Source: Candidatus Kryptonium thompsonii
GTDB lineage: Bacteria > Bacteroidota > Ignavibacteria > Kryptoniales > Kryptoniaceae
DNA: 64,000 nt
Direction of reading: 5' to 3'
Assembly (NCBI GenBank): GCA_001442925.1
Contig: LDXX01000006.1
Span: forward strand, 1 to 64,000
In this document: one piece after another, positions 43,815 through 52,861 of the stretch
Layout of the letters: each line of letters opens with the position of its first letter
How positions within the stretch are numbered: the first letter of the stretch is position 1
Program-made: the position numbers and the translations under genes
The notes under the pieces: generated by a model
What the model was told of the DNA's origin: nothing
Seen by the model: the letters and a program-made list of their open reading frames with translations, nothing else
Database searches by the model: none

Positions 43815-43842
43815 CTAAAACAAATAAAACGGGTTTGCGTCG

Positions 43843-44667
43843 ATGCGAATCAGCAAAGTTAAAAGCGAGATAAGAAAGTATGAAGAACTTATTGAGAAAA
43901 ATCCCGATTCTCCTTTGCTTGTTCGTTTAGCATCCCTTTATCTTGAAGCGGGAGATGTTGAAAAGGCGATAACATTGTGCAATAAAGCCATACAAAAATA
44001 TCCGGATTATTCAACAGCTCATCTTTTAATGGCAAAATGCTACATAGAGCTCAAGGCTTATTCCAAAGCCCTTGTTGAATTAAATCGTGTTGTTGAAATT
44101 TTGCCTGACTCAAAATTTGTGATTGATTTGATTTCCCAAATTTCATTGAAGCAAAAACGGGAGGAGACGCTCAAGGGAGTGATAAAGTCGAAAGTATCTG
44201 AGGAAGAAGTTGAAATTAACAAGGATAAGCTTCCCGATGTTGAAATTCCCGAGGTTCAAATAGCTAAGTCCGAAGCCTATTCGGTTAGTGAAAAAGTGGG
44301 CGATGAAATGTTTGATGAGATTTTCGAAATGCCCGATGTCGAGTTCGGCGAAGAAAAATCGTATGAGGTGGAAGTGGAAACTCAAGCCTCTTACCTTGAC
44401 GAATTGATAAAGCGGATTGAGATAGGAATAAGTAAGCGAGGCACTGAGGACAGACCTGCGAAGGAACCTGTTGTTGAGTTTAAAGAGGAAGATTTGAGTT
44501 ATGAAGATATATCGATTGTTACCCCAACGCTTGCTGAAATACTTGTGAAGCAGGGTGCTTACGATGAGGCGATAAAAGTTTATAAAAAGTTGATTGAACA
44601 GCGCCCATTTGAAAGGGAAAAATATGAGATGGAGATAAAGAAGCTCGAAGAAAAACTTGGCAAGTAA
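43843..44667 (+). CDS. Tetratricopeptide-repeat protein
   Basis: A 274-residue cytoplasmic protein. N-terminal TPR units span about 12-115 (SPLLVRLASLYLEAGDVEKAI and YSTAHLLMAKCYIELKAYSKALVEL, the latter only in part: AHLLMAKCYIELKAY). A long acidic linker (about 120-225) follows, and a further TPR lies at the C-terminus (LAEILVKQGAYDEAIKVYKKL). TPR proteins bind other proteins; no partner is evident. It is followed nine bases later by rsmA. Confidence 0.85.
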   Translation: MRISKVKSEIRKYEELIEKNPDSPLLVRLASLYLEAGDVEKAITLCNKAIQKYPDYSTAHLLMAKCYIELKAYSKALVELNRVVEILPDSKFVIDLISQISLKQKREETLKGVIKSKVSEEEVEINKDKLPDVEIPEVQIAKSEAYSVSEKVGDEMFDEIFEMPDVEFGEEKSYEVEVETQASYLDELIKRIEIGISKRGTEDRPAKEPVVEFKEEDLSYEDISIVTPTLAEILVKQGAYDEAIKVYKKLIEQRPFEREKYEMEIKKLEEKLGK

Positions 44668-44675
44668 AGATAGAA

Positions 44676-45500
44676 ATGCTAAGACCTGTAAAATATCTCG
44701 GTCAGCACTTTTTGAGCGATAAAAATATAGCGAGGAAAATTGCTGAGGCGGTCAATCCCCAACCCGATGATGTGATAGTTGAAATCGGGGCTGGTGAGGG
44801 GTTTTTAACCGAACAATTCGTTGGGAGGGTTAAAAAAGTTTTTGCAGTTGAAGTTGATAAGAGAGCTGTTGATTTTTTAAAAGTGAGGTTTGGTGCCGAG
44901 GAGCTTGTTCGTGAAGATAGGATAGAGATTATTCATCAGGATTTTCTCAAACTTGATTTAAAAATGTTCGAGGGATTTGGGAAGGTAAGATTGATTGGGA
45001 ACATACCGTATAGCATCACAAGTTCAATCATCTTTAAAGCGATAGAGAATCGAAATTTGATAAAAGATTTAACGATCATGGTTCAGCTTGAGGTTGCGAT
45101 GAGAATTGTCTCAAATCCGGGTGTCAAGGATTATAGCATACTTTCAGTACTGTGTCAGGCGTATTCAAAGCCGGAGATTTTATTCAGGGTTTCGCGGAAT
45201 GTTTTTTATCCAAAGCCCAAAGTTTCATCGGCTGTAATACGACTTGATTTTGAGAAAGGTGAGCTTTCCGAAAAAATAATTGATGATGCTTTTTTTAAGA
45301 AAATCGTTAAGACCGCTTTCAACAAAAGACGAAAAATTTTGAAAAATACACTTGCAGAGTTGTTTGATGAGGAGACGCTTTCGAGATTAAATTTTGATTT
45401 GAGCCTTAGGCCTGAGCAGTTAAGCGTTGAGGAGTTTATCGAGCTTTCAAATATGCTTTATGAGATTTTGGAAGAAAAAAACAAAGAAGGCGGTAGATGA
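44676..45500 (+). CDS. rsmA: 16S rRNA adenine dimethyltransferase RsmA (KsgA)
   Basis: A 274-residue methyltransferase that adds four methyl groups to two adjacent adenines near the 3' end of 16S rRNA. Evidence is GQHFLSDKNIARKI, the SAM motif VEIGAGEGFLTEQ, the catalytic GNIPYSITSSII and FYPKPKVSSAVIRL. Length is normal. Its stop overlaps the next gene by four bases. Confidence 0.97.
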   Translation: MLRPVKYLGQHFLSDKNIARKIAEAVNPQPDDVIVEIGAGEGFLTEQFVGRVKKVFAVEVDKRAVDFLKVRFGAEELVREDRIEIIHQDFLKLDLKMFEGFGKVRLIGNIPYSITSSIIFKAIENRNLIKDLTIMVQLEVAMRIVSNPGVKDYSILSVLCQAYSKPEILFRVSRNVFYPKPKVSSAVIRLDFEKGELSEKIIDDAFFKKIVKTAFNKRRKILKNTLAELFDEETLSRLNFDLSLRPEQLSVEEFIELSNMLYEILEEKNKEGGR

Positions 45501-46474
45501 ATTACCTTACAAATTTACGCAATCTGCACCTTGGGGACATTGTAAACATAGTTTTTTATCTTTTTTTAGTTTTTATTGCGGTGCTCTTTTCCCATCAAAT
45601 AAAAATTTTGTGGTTGATTGTTTTGTTTAACCTTTTAGTTACTTCTTTCATCATATATGTGGCTGTGAAGTGGGAAAGTTCTGGAAATCCTGATTTTTTT
45701 TCTGCTAAAAGATTTATCAGGGAGTGGTATCTTGTTCCGCTCATCCTTTTAACATTTAAAGAAATTTACTTTTTCATCAATCTTCTTAATTTGCCCGACT
45801 ATGATTGGATCTTGATAAAAATCGATTACATGCTCTTTGGCGCTCATCCAACTTATGTTTTAGATAAAATTTCCAATCCAATTTTGACGGAGATTTTGCA
45901 AATTGTCTATTCAACATTTTACTTTCTCCCGATAATACTTGCCTATGATTTTTATCGAAGAGGTGATATCAAGGGGTATCGCTATGTGATGGGGACGGTC
46001 GTTTATGGGTTTTACCTTTCATATATCGGTTATTTACTTGTTCCAGCGATTGGTCCAAGGTTTACGCTTCATGATTTTTCGAGGCTTGATGAAGAACTCC
46101 CAGGGCTATTCTTAACTAAGGCGCTTCGCTGGATAATTAACACTGGGGAATCGATTCCGCCCGGCGTTCCAAATCCAGTTGATTATGCTCAAAGGGATGC
46201 TTTCCCGAGCGGTCACGCACAGCTTACACTCATCATTATGTATCTTTCTGTCGTTTTGAACTCAAGAACGAAGTATTTTTTGATCCCGACGGGCATTTTG
46301 TTAATTTTTTCAACTGTTTATCTTAGGTATCACTATGTCATCGATTTGATAGCTGGGTTTTTATTTGCTGTTTTCACAGTTGCTACATCGCCATATCTTT
46401 TTAATCAATGTGAAACAAAAATAGGATTGAGGAATGCAAGGGAAGACCGAGTTCAAGCCGTATGTTCCAGCTGA
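45497..46474 (+). CDS. PAP2-superfamily membrane phosphatase/transferase
   Basis: A 325-residue protein with about seven membrane segments and the PAP2 signature split as DAFPSGHAQLTLI and YLRYHYVIDLIAG, with an upstream LVPAIGPRF. This form resembles inositolphosphotransferase/Aur1-type PAP2 proteins rather than soluble phosphatases. It probably acts on a lipid phosphate or phospholipid head group. The start overlaps the rsmA stop and its own end overlaps the OPT gene by 41 bases. Confidence 0.88.
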   Translation: MNYLTNLRNLHLGDIVNIVFYLFLVFIAVLFSHQIKILWLIVLFNLLVTSFIIYVAVKWESSGNPDFFSAKRFIREWYLVPLILLTFKEIYFFINLLNLPDYDWILIKIDYMLFGAHPTYVLDKISNPILTEILQIVYSTFYFLPIILAYDFYRRGDIKGYRYVMGTVVYGFYLSYIGYLLVPAIGPRFTLHDFSRLDEELPGLFLTKALRWIINTGESIPPGVPNPVDYAQRDAFPSGHAQLTLIIMYLSVVLNSRTKYFLIPTGILLIFSTVYLRYHYVIDLIAGFLFAVFTVATSPYLFNQCETKIGLRNAREDRVQAVCSS

Positions 46475-48392
46475 AACGAATTTGCCAGAGTTGACTTTGA
46501 GATCGATTTTTTTAGGTGTGATAATGGCTGCGATTCTTGGTGCAGCAAATACATACATTGGTTTAAAAGCAGGGATGACGATTTCAGCAACTTTTCCAGC
46601 TGCTGTTGTTGCGATGGCAGTGATGAGAATTTTGCGTGGTTCAATTCTTGAAGAGAATATAACCAGAACAACTGCATCTGTGGGTGAGGCGCTTGCAGCG
46701 GGGGCAATTTTTACTATACCTGCTTTTGTTATATCAGGCGTTTGGAATGATTTTAACTATTGGGAAAGCACAGTGATAATGCTTGTTGGTGGAGTGCTTG
46801 GGGTTTTGTTCATAATTGTTTTGAGAAAACCACTTGTAAATGATCCGGATCTTCCATATCCAGAAAGCGTTGCATGTGCTGAGATGGTGAAGGCAGGTCA
46901 GAAAGGAGAAACAGGGGCGAAGTATGTTTTCAGCATGATGGGAGTTTCTGCTTTGATTGAGTTTTTTAAAAATAATCGTGGAATGAAATTATTTGAAGAG
47001 ACAATAAGTGGATTTGTTGAGTTTGGGCGCTATAAAATTCAACTTTTAAGCGGTTCAAATCCCGTTGGGAATGCTCAAACATATACAGGTGGGGTATTTC
47101 TCTCAACGCCTGTCGCTTCGCCCGCTTTAATTGGTGTTGGGTATATAATTGGTCCGAGGTTATCCGCAGTTGCGTTCTCAGGTGGTGTTCTTGGATGGTG
47201 GCTTTTTATTCCTCTTGCTATATTTTTCAATGTTGGGGTTGGCGACTTAATTAAAAATGGAGCCGATTGGGAGTCTTTGACGAATGCTGTATGGTATTAT
47301 CAAGTTAGACCAATTGCGGTTGGTGCTATGATAGTTGGAGCTTTTCATACTCTTTGGGGGATGAGGAAACAGCTTATTCAAGGCATAGCCAAAGGCATAA
47401 AAGATGCATCTCAAATCAAGATAAATAAATTTGCATATTCAAGGCTTGAAGATGATTTGCCGATTACGTCTGTAATTGGGGCTATTGTTTTGCTTATAAT
47501 TCCAGTTGTCTTGATTTACTTTTATTTCACGAAAAATTTACTTAGCGCTGTGGTTGCGGGCATAGTTATGAGCTTAACGGGTTTTTTGTTTTCAGCTGTT
47601 GCGGGTTATCTTGTTGGGGTTATGGGTGGTTCAAATAATCCGATCTCTGGACTTACGCTTTCATCTCTCGTTATATCGGCGGTTTTAATGGTTGCTTTAG
47701 GAGTGAAGGGAACCGCTGGAGTTGGGGTTGTTCTTGGCGTTGCAGCGGTTGTATGTTCAGCACTTGGCATTGCTGGAGATATGCTTCAAGATTTGAAGGT
47801 TGGTCAGTTGCTCGGTGGGACGCCAAGGAAAATGCAGATCGCTGAAATAATAGGGGTTATATTCACTGCGCTTGTTCTCGTTTTTCCGATGGCTATACTT
47901 CATAAGGGAACGGAGGGAGGGATCGGTGGTAAATATCTTCCAGCGCCACAAGCGGGATTGATGAGTGTGATGTCAAAAGGGATTGTTAGTGGGGAGATTG
48001 CATGGCCGTTGATAATTTTTGGCGGTGTTCTCGCTTTTGCGTTAATCTTACTTAAAACGCCATCGCCAACTCTCATCGCAGTTGGAATGTATCTTCCTTT
48101 TGAGACGACATCTGCTATATTTGTTGGTGGCTTGATAAAGTACATTGCTGATTTAATAGCGAGGCGAAAAGCTCATACTGAATCTGAATTCGTTAAGATA
48201 GAAAATCGGGGCATATTGCTTGCTTCAGGGCTTGTGGCTGGAGAATCAATCATGGGAGTTTTGCTTGCCGGTTTATATCTTTTGAATGTAAATCTTCCGC
48301 ATATTTCAGAGAATCCGTTCATAGGGCTTTTGGTTTTTCCACTTGTTGCATTGATTTTAATTTTTATCCCGATGGGAAAAGTGAGGGAATGA
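46434..48392 (+). CDS. OPT-family oligopeptide transporter
   Basis: A 652-residue membrane protein of the OPT family with about 15 segments. The N-terminus (LPELTLRSIFLGVIMAAI) and the conserved NTYIGLKAGMTISATFPAAV are typical of bacterial OPT members; PYPESVACAEMVKAGQ and GGSNNPISGLTLSSL follow. It probably imports small peptides or metal chelates with protons. It overlaps the PAP2 gene, so both are in one transcript. The substrate cannot be read from sequence. Confidence 0.93.
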   Translation: MQGKTEFKPYVPAETNLPELTLRSIFLGVIMAAILGAANTYIGLKAGMTISATFPAAVVAMAVMRILRGSILEENITRTTASVGEALAAGAIFTIPAFVISGVWNDFNYWESTVIMLVGGVLGVLFIIVLRKPLVNDPDLPYPESVACAEMVKAGQKGETGAKYVFSMMGVSALIEFFKNNRGMKLFEETISGFVEFGRYKIQLLSGSNPVGNAQTYTGGVFLSTPVASPALIGVGYIIGPRLSAVAFSGGVLGWWLFIPLAIFFNVGVGDLIKNGADWESLTNAVWYYQVRPIAVGAMIVGAFHTLWGMRKQLIQGIAKGIKDASQIKINKFAYSRLEDDLPITSVIGAIVLLIIPVVLIYFYFTKNLLSAVVAGIVMSLTGFLFSAVAGYLVGVMGGSNNPISGLTLSSLVISAVLMVALGVKGTAGVGVVLGVAAVVCSALGIAGDMLQDLKVGQLLGGTPRKMQIAEIIGVIFTALVLVFPMAILHKGTEGGIGGKYLPAPQAGLMSVMSKGIVSGEIAWPLIIFGGVLAFALILLKTPSPTLIAVGMYLPFETTSAIFVGGLIKYIADLIARRKAHTESEFVKIENRGILLASGLVAGESIMGVLLAGLYLLNVNLPHISENPFIGLLVFPLVALILIFIPMGKVRE

Positions 48393-48450
48393 GTTTCAAA
48401 GGTTGGAGTGTTTGCTAAAACTTCAACTTAAAAAACAAAAAAATTAAACT

Positions 48451-49455
48451 ATGAAACACATAAAATCATCCCTTTTCGTCCTGTTTGCTTTATTAACTTT
48501 ATCTCACTTCATATTTTCTCAGGTTAAAACAAGTGGTTACTTACAGTATATGTATCAAGCTGTATTTGAAGAAAATAAAACCAAAGAAACATTTACACCC
48601 GGAGTGATTAACCTTAAGTTTAGCGGAGCCCTAAGTGAGAATGTTAAATGGGAAGTTCAATTCGGTGTTAAGGAGATGAGCTTTAATAAGTTTTTAAAAG
48701 ATTATTGTATTGAGCTTATAGACCCGATACCTGGTGTTAAAGGACTTGAGGTAAAGTTCGGGCAATTTAAATATTACTGGTCAATTGAAAGAAAGGAAGG
48801 TTCTTCTGAGAGGAAAACTATTTATCGATCTCAAGTTGTTTCAGCGCTTGTTGCTGACAGAGATCGTGGGCTTGAAATTTCTTATACAGGCTTAAAGAAC
48901 TTACGCTTAGCTTTAGGACTCTGGAATGGAGAGGTTGTTTATAAAAATTTGGGGACAATTTATGAAACGATTGATTACACAAGAAATCTTGACGACTCTG
49001 GGGCGAAGAAAGATATAACTGGATTTGCAAGCTATAATTTTGAAATTGACAAAAATAACGCTTTAAGTTTGAACGCTGGTTTTCTTGCTGGTTCGAACGA
49101 TAGATTGAATGTAAGAGATAAGAAAAGATACACTCTTGGTTTGGATGCATTTCTCGTAAATAAAAATTTGCATTTGCGAAGTGAATTTATAGGTGGCAGA
49201 GATGACAATGTTAAAAAGCAAGGTTATTATTTACAGCTTAGTTATAAGTTCTTTGACTATCTTGAACCAGTTGTAAAATATGAGTTGTGGGATAACAATA
49301 CCAATGTTGAGGGTAAATCTGAGTGGTTAACACTTGGACTTTATTCAAAAGTGCTTAATTATGTCGTTTTTAGGTTGAATTATGTGTTAAAAACTGAGAA
49401 GCCAATCAATGTTAAAAATGATGAATTGATGTTCATGGTTCAAGTGAAGTTTTAA
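48451..49455 (+). CDS. Outer-membrane porin, phosphate-selective porin O/P-like
   Basis: A 334-residue protein with a signal peptide (ending FIFSQ), then alternating beta-strands with porin O/P features: EVKFGQFKYYWSIE, VADRDRGLEISYTGL and a final strand ending LMFMVQVKF. It probably forms a 16-strand outer-membrane channel. Family proteins admit phosphate or other anions, but specificity is not visible. It lies 58 bases after the OPT gene and may act with it in peptide uptake; that is inference. Confidence 0.8.
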   Translation: MKHIKSSLFVLFALLTLSHFIFSQVKTSGYLQYMYQAVFEENKTKETFTPGVINLKFSGALSENVKWEVQFGVKEMSFNKFLKDYCIELIDPIPGVKGLEVKFGQFKYYWSIERKEGSSERKTIYRSQVVSALVADRDRGLEISYTGLKNLRLALGLWNGEVVYKNLGTIYETIDYTRNLDDSGAKKDITGFASYNFEIDKNNALSLNAGFLAGSNDRLNVRDKKRYTLGLDAFLVNKNLHLRSEFIGGRDDNVKKQGYYLQLSYKFFDYLEPVVKYELWDNNTNVEGKSEWLTLGLYSKVLNYVVFRLNYVLKTEKPINVKNDELMFMVQVKF

Positions 49456-49492
49456 AATTTGGTTTTCCCCACGACAAGGCTTGGAGCTTAAG

Positions 49493-49585
49493 ATGGAATT
49501 TTTAGTTTTCAGCAGACTTAAGGAAATCAATTTTGAAGCTGTTGATCATGAAATTGCTTTACTATCACCAATAGCAGGAGGATAA
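49493..49585 (+). pseudogene. moaD: MoaD remnant with internal deletion (30 residues)
   Basis: An intact 30-residue frame with a GGAG site seven bases before ATG. It begins like MoaD (MEFLVFSRLKEI, compare the family's VLFFAxxREL start) and ends like MoaD (DHEIALLSPIAGG). The ending includes the C-terminal Gly-Gly that is thiolated and inserted into MoaE. About 50 central residues of the ubiquitin-like fold are missing, in frame. The product could not fold like normal MoaD, so I call it a remnant, though the start, stop and tail are preserved. Its GGAGGA codons also provide the ribosome site for moaE. Confidence 0.7.
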
Positions 49586-49590
49586 TCAAT

Positions 49591-50028
49591 ATGGCGGAGA
49601 ATTTGAAATATATAACCTTTGAAAGAATAGATATAAACTCTACATTGGATGTATTCACTGATGGTTTTCCTAAATGTGGTTCTGTGGTGATCTTTGAGGG
49701 GCGGGTAAGAGCTGATAAGATTGATGATGCGGTGGTTGAAAAAATAATTTATGAATCGTATATTGAGATGGCAGAGAAAGAGTTTGAAAAGATAGAAAAA
49801 GAAGCGATTGAGAGGTTTGGAGTGGAGAAGGTTATAATAAAACACAGAATCGGTGAGGTAAAGGTTGGGGAAGTCGCTTTGCTTGTTGCGGTTTTGTCGG
49901 CTCATAGAAAAGAAGGATTTTCAGCAATTCAATATGTGATTGATGAGGTGAAGAGAAGAGTTCCGATATGGAAAAGGGAAATTTTATCTGATGGAAAAAC
50001 AAGATGGGTGGAAGAACACGGTCATTGA
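49591..50028 (+). CDS. moaE: Molybdopterin synthase catalytic subunit MoaE
   Basis: A 145-residue MoaE that converts precursor Z to molybdopterin using sulfur from MoaD. Motifs are GSVVIFEGRVRAD, YESYIEMAEKEFEKIEKEA, KHRIGEVKVGEVALLVAVLSAHR and the catalytic-lysine region VPIWKREILSDGKTRWV. It follows the moaD remnant by five bases. Since the local MoaD is truncated, MoaE must use a MoaD from elsewhere to work. Confidence 0.96.
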   Translation: MAENLKYITFERIDINSTLDVFTDGFPKCGSVVIFEGRVRADKIDDAVVEKIIYESYIEMAEKEFEKIEKEAIERFGVEKVIIKHRIGEVKVGEVALLVAVLSAHRKEGFSAIQYVIDEVKRRVPIWKREILSDGKTRWVEEHGH

Positions 50029-50093
50029 TTGATGTCATATCTTTAAGGTTATTAAGTTTGTACCACATAAAGAGAAATAGTAAAGTTTGAATT

Positions 50094-50828
50094 ATGGTTT
50101 TAGCTATTTTTCTTTTTTTCCTAACTGCACTTGTTTATTCAATGGTTGGGCTTGCTGGTGGAAGTGCATATGTTGGGATACTCGCATTATTAAATACCGA
50201 CGTTCGTTATATACCTTCAACCGCTCAATTTCTTAACATCGTTGTAGCTTCAATAGGTTTTTTGAATTTTAAAAAACATTTTGATAAGAGGAAGTTTAAA
50301 CTTATTGTGCTTATCTATTTTTTAGGAATCCTTGGGGTAATTTGGGGAACGGAGATCGCCTTAAAAGAGAATGTATTTTTCATCGTTCTTGGGGTTCTTC
50401 TTATAACTTCATCTTTGGTGACATTTTTGAAAAATTATATTCCAAGGATTAACTTTAGGTTAAATCATTCCTTTCTTCCTGTTATAAGTTTCATTTTAGG
50501 TTTTTTAACCGGTCTTTGTGGAATAGGTGGAGGAATTTTTCTTTCCCCTATTTTATTTTTTGCGGGTTTTCCAGTAAAGGAGATAGCAAGTATAACGACC
50601 CTTTTTATATTTTTAAACTCCGGTGTTGGATTTGTTAAAAATGCTATTGTCGGAAGAGTTGATTTTCTCCTTTCTATTTCGCTTGGTTTTGTTGTTGCTT
50701 TGGGTGGTTTTTGTGGCTCTTACCTTGGTTCATCAAAATTGAGTTCAAAATTACTTGAAAAAATTCTCATATTTATAATTGCAATAATAGGAGTAAGGTT
50801 GCTATGGAAAGGAATAACATCTACATAA
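50094..50828 (+). CDS. TauE/SafE-family membrane permease
   Basis: A 244-residue protein with about eight membrane segments and the family features of sulfite/sulfonate or uptake permeases: GLAGGSAYVGILALL at the start and the mirrored second half SFILGFLTGLCGIGGGIFLSPIL. It lies between moaE and moeA and overlaps moeA by 25 bases. A role in moving a sulfur or oxyanion compound linked to molybdoenzymes is possible but unproven. Confidence 0.9.
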   Translation: MVLAIFLFFLTALVYSMVGLAGGSAYVGILALLNTDVRYIPSTAQFLNIVVASIGFLNFKKHFDKRKFKLIVLIYFLGILGVIWGTEIALKENVFFIVLGVLLITSSLVTFLKNYIPRINFRLNHSFLPVISFILGFLTGLCGIGGGIFLSPILFFAGFPVKEIASITTLFIFLNSGVGFVKNAIVGRVDFLLSISLGFVVALGGFCGSYLGSSKLSSKLLEKILIFIIAIIGVRLLWKGITST

Positions 50829-52000
50829 CTTTTGAAGAAGCACAAAGACTTTTGCTTGAAAGTGTAAAGCTAAATAAAAGCGTCAAGGTTCCGGTTAAGG
50901 AATCCCTTGGGTGTATTCTTTCAGAGAATGTATATTCTCCGATAGATCTACCGCCTTTCACAAATTCAGCGGTTGATGGATATGCGATAAATACAGATGA
51001 AATCTCAGAGCTTCCGGCAAAGCTTGAGGTGCTGGGTGAGGTAAGAGCGGGCAAATCAAAAAGGTTTAGTATTTCTAAGGGAGGAGCTATAAAAGTATTT
51101 ACAGGTTCACCAATACCAGATGGAGCGGATGCGGTTGTGGAGGTTGAACGGGTTGAAACTAAGGATAATTACATAATCTTAAATGAAAAACCGAAAAAGT
51201 GGAAGAACATAAGATTTCATGGTGAAGAGATAAAGAAAGGTGAAAAAGTTCTTGAGGCTGGGGTGGAAATAACACCACAGGTTGCTGGCTTTTTAAGCAT
51301 AATGGGAATAAAATATGTCAAGGTATATAAAAAACCAGATGTCTTTGTTATAGTGACGGGTTCCGAGATTGTAGAACCAGGGAGAAAATTAAAATATGGT
51401 CAGGTTTACGATGCGAACTCAACTTCACTTTATACTGCTTTGACCAAAATCGGGATAAAACCGAAGATAGAGCGTGTAAAAGATAATTTCAAAGATGTGA
51501 AAAATGCGTTCAAGAGGGCTTATAAAAGCTCTGATATAATTATTTTCACAGGGGGAATATCTATGGGTGATTATGATATGGTTAAGATTTTGGTTCAAGG
51601 GGAAGGCGTAAAAAGAATTTTTTATAAGGTGAGACAAAAACCAGGAAAGCCTTTATTCTTCGGGAAGAAAGGTAGGAAATACATCTTTGGCATTCCTGGA
51701 AATCCAGCAGCTGTTTTGACCTGTTTTTATGAATATGTCTTACCAACTATAAAGAAAATGATGGGTTATAAAGATGTTTTACTGAAAGAGGAAGAAAAAA
51801 TCTTATCTCGGGATATAAAGAAAAAGGGCGATAGATTATACTTTTTAAGGGGCAAGATTGAGGGGGATTTTGTTATACCATTACCAAATCAGGAATCACA
51901 TATGCTTTCTTCTTTTGCTGTGGCGGATTGCTTGATCCTTGCTCCGCAAGGAGTAGAATTAATAAAACAGGGTGAGAAAGTAAAAATTCATAGACTTTAA
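50804..52000 (+). CDS. moeA: Molybdopterin molybdenumtransferase MoeA
   Basis: A 398-residue MoeA that inserts molybdate into adenylylated molybdopterin. Evidence is LPPFTNSAVDGYAI, IKVFTGSPIPDGADAVVEVE, FTGGISMGDYDMVK and the C-terminal FGIPGNPAAVLTCFYEYV. Length is normal. It overlaps the permease gene and is followed directly, with no gap, by mobA. Confidence 0.95.
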   Translation: MERNNIYITFEEAQRLLLESVKLNKSVKVPVKESLGCILSENVYSPIDLPPFTNSAVDGYAINTDEISELPAKLEVLGEVRAGKSKRFSISKGGAIKVFTGSPIPDGADAVVEVERVETKDNYIILNEKPKKWKNIRFHGEEIKKGEKVLEAGVEITPQVAGFLSIMGIKYVKVYKKPDVFVIVTGSEIVEPGRKLKYGQVYDANSTSLYTALTKIGIKPKIERVKDNFKDVKNAFKRAYKSSDIIIFTGGISMGDYDMVKILVQGEGVKRIFYKVRQKPGKPLFFGKKGRKYIFGIPGNPAAVLTCFYEYVLPTIKKMMGYKDVLLKEEEKILSRDIKKKGDRLYFLRGKIEGDFVIPLPNQESHMLSSFAVADCLILAPQGVELIKQGEKVKIHRL

Positions 52001-52594
52001 ATGATGGTGAAAACTACTGGTGCAGTTTTAGCTGGAGGAAGATCGGAGAGATTTGGAAGTGATAAAAGATTTTTCAAGTTTGGCGATAAAACATTGATTG
52101 AAATCGCTTGTGAAAAGATTAAAAATTTTGATGAAAAATGTTTATCTATTGACAGGGGATTTGACATTAAAAGTTTGCCAGAAGTTGCTCATGACTTTAA
52201 GGTGATAATAGACAAGTTTGAAAATAAAGGTCCTTTGGTTGGAATATATTCTACGCTTATTGAAGTGGAAAGTGAAGGCTGTGTATTCATCCCTGTAGAT
52301 ATGCCCTTGATTCCTGGCGAATTATTGAATTATATGGCTAATTTTACGGGGTATGATGTTATTTATTTGAAAAGTGGTGATAGGGTTTATCCATTACCTG
52401 GGTATTATTCAAAAAGATTGGTTGCTTTAATTGAGAGAAACATAAAGTCGGATAAGTTATCACTTATGGAGTTGATATTTAAAGGCGAAGGTATAAAAGC
52501 GTTGGAGATAAGCTATTGGGATTTAAAAAAATTCGGTGAGCCAGATAGATTCCTTTTGAATGTGAATAAGGTCGATGATATCTTGGGGATATGA
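52001..52594 (+). CDS. mobA: Molybdenum cofactor guanylyltransferase MobA
   Basis: A 197-residue nucleotidyltransferase that attaches GMP to molybdopterin to make the guanine-dinucleotide form used by DMSO-reductase-family enzymes. The nucleotide loop GAVLAGGRSERFGSDKRFF and the metal-binding CVFIPVDMPLIP are clear. It begins immediately after the moeA stop and ends the cluster. No moaA, moaC or mog gene is in the window. Confidence 0.92.
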   Translation: MMVKTTGAVLAGGRSERFGSDKRFFKFGDKTLIEIACEKIKNFDEKCLSIDRGFDIKSLPEVAHDFKVIIDKFENKGPLVGIYSTLIEVESEGCVFIPVDMPLIPGELLNYMANFTGYDVIYLKSGDRVYPLPGYYSKRLVALIERNIKSDKLSLMELIFKGEGIKALEISYWDLKKFGEPDRFLLNVNKVDDILGI

Positions 52595-52861
52595 GGGTAT
52601 ATAAATTGAAATCGTTGCTTTTTTGTTGTGTTGGTTCGGCTATGAAGGTTACAAATTACTATTTGAAAATATGAATTCCTTTACATTCATAGAAGTTTCA
52701 TGTATTTTCAATTGTTTTTGTGCCGAGGCATAAAAAGTTTGATTACTGTGAAGAAATTAATACACTTTTTAAGTTTTTCATTTCTTGCTAAATTTAAAGA
52801 GCTTGTGGTGTTTGCATTTGTAAATTAAAGGCATGAGTCCTTAAAAAATATAGAGTGAATA

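Noticed and set aside
48401-48428. Hairpin after the OPT transporter gene
   Set aside because: The stem has a G-U pair and a 10-base loop, and no T-run follows, so terminator evidence is too weak.
49456-49492. Molybdenum-cofactor riboswitch ahead of the moaD remnant
   Set aside because: The leader is only about 37 bases, far too short for the known Moco RNA motif.
52595-52861. Possible gene or RNA in the gap before the symporter
   Set aside because: Only very short frames occur, with no ribosome site, tRNA-like fold or strong hairpin.
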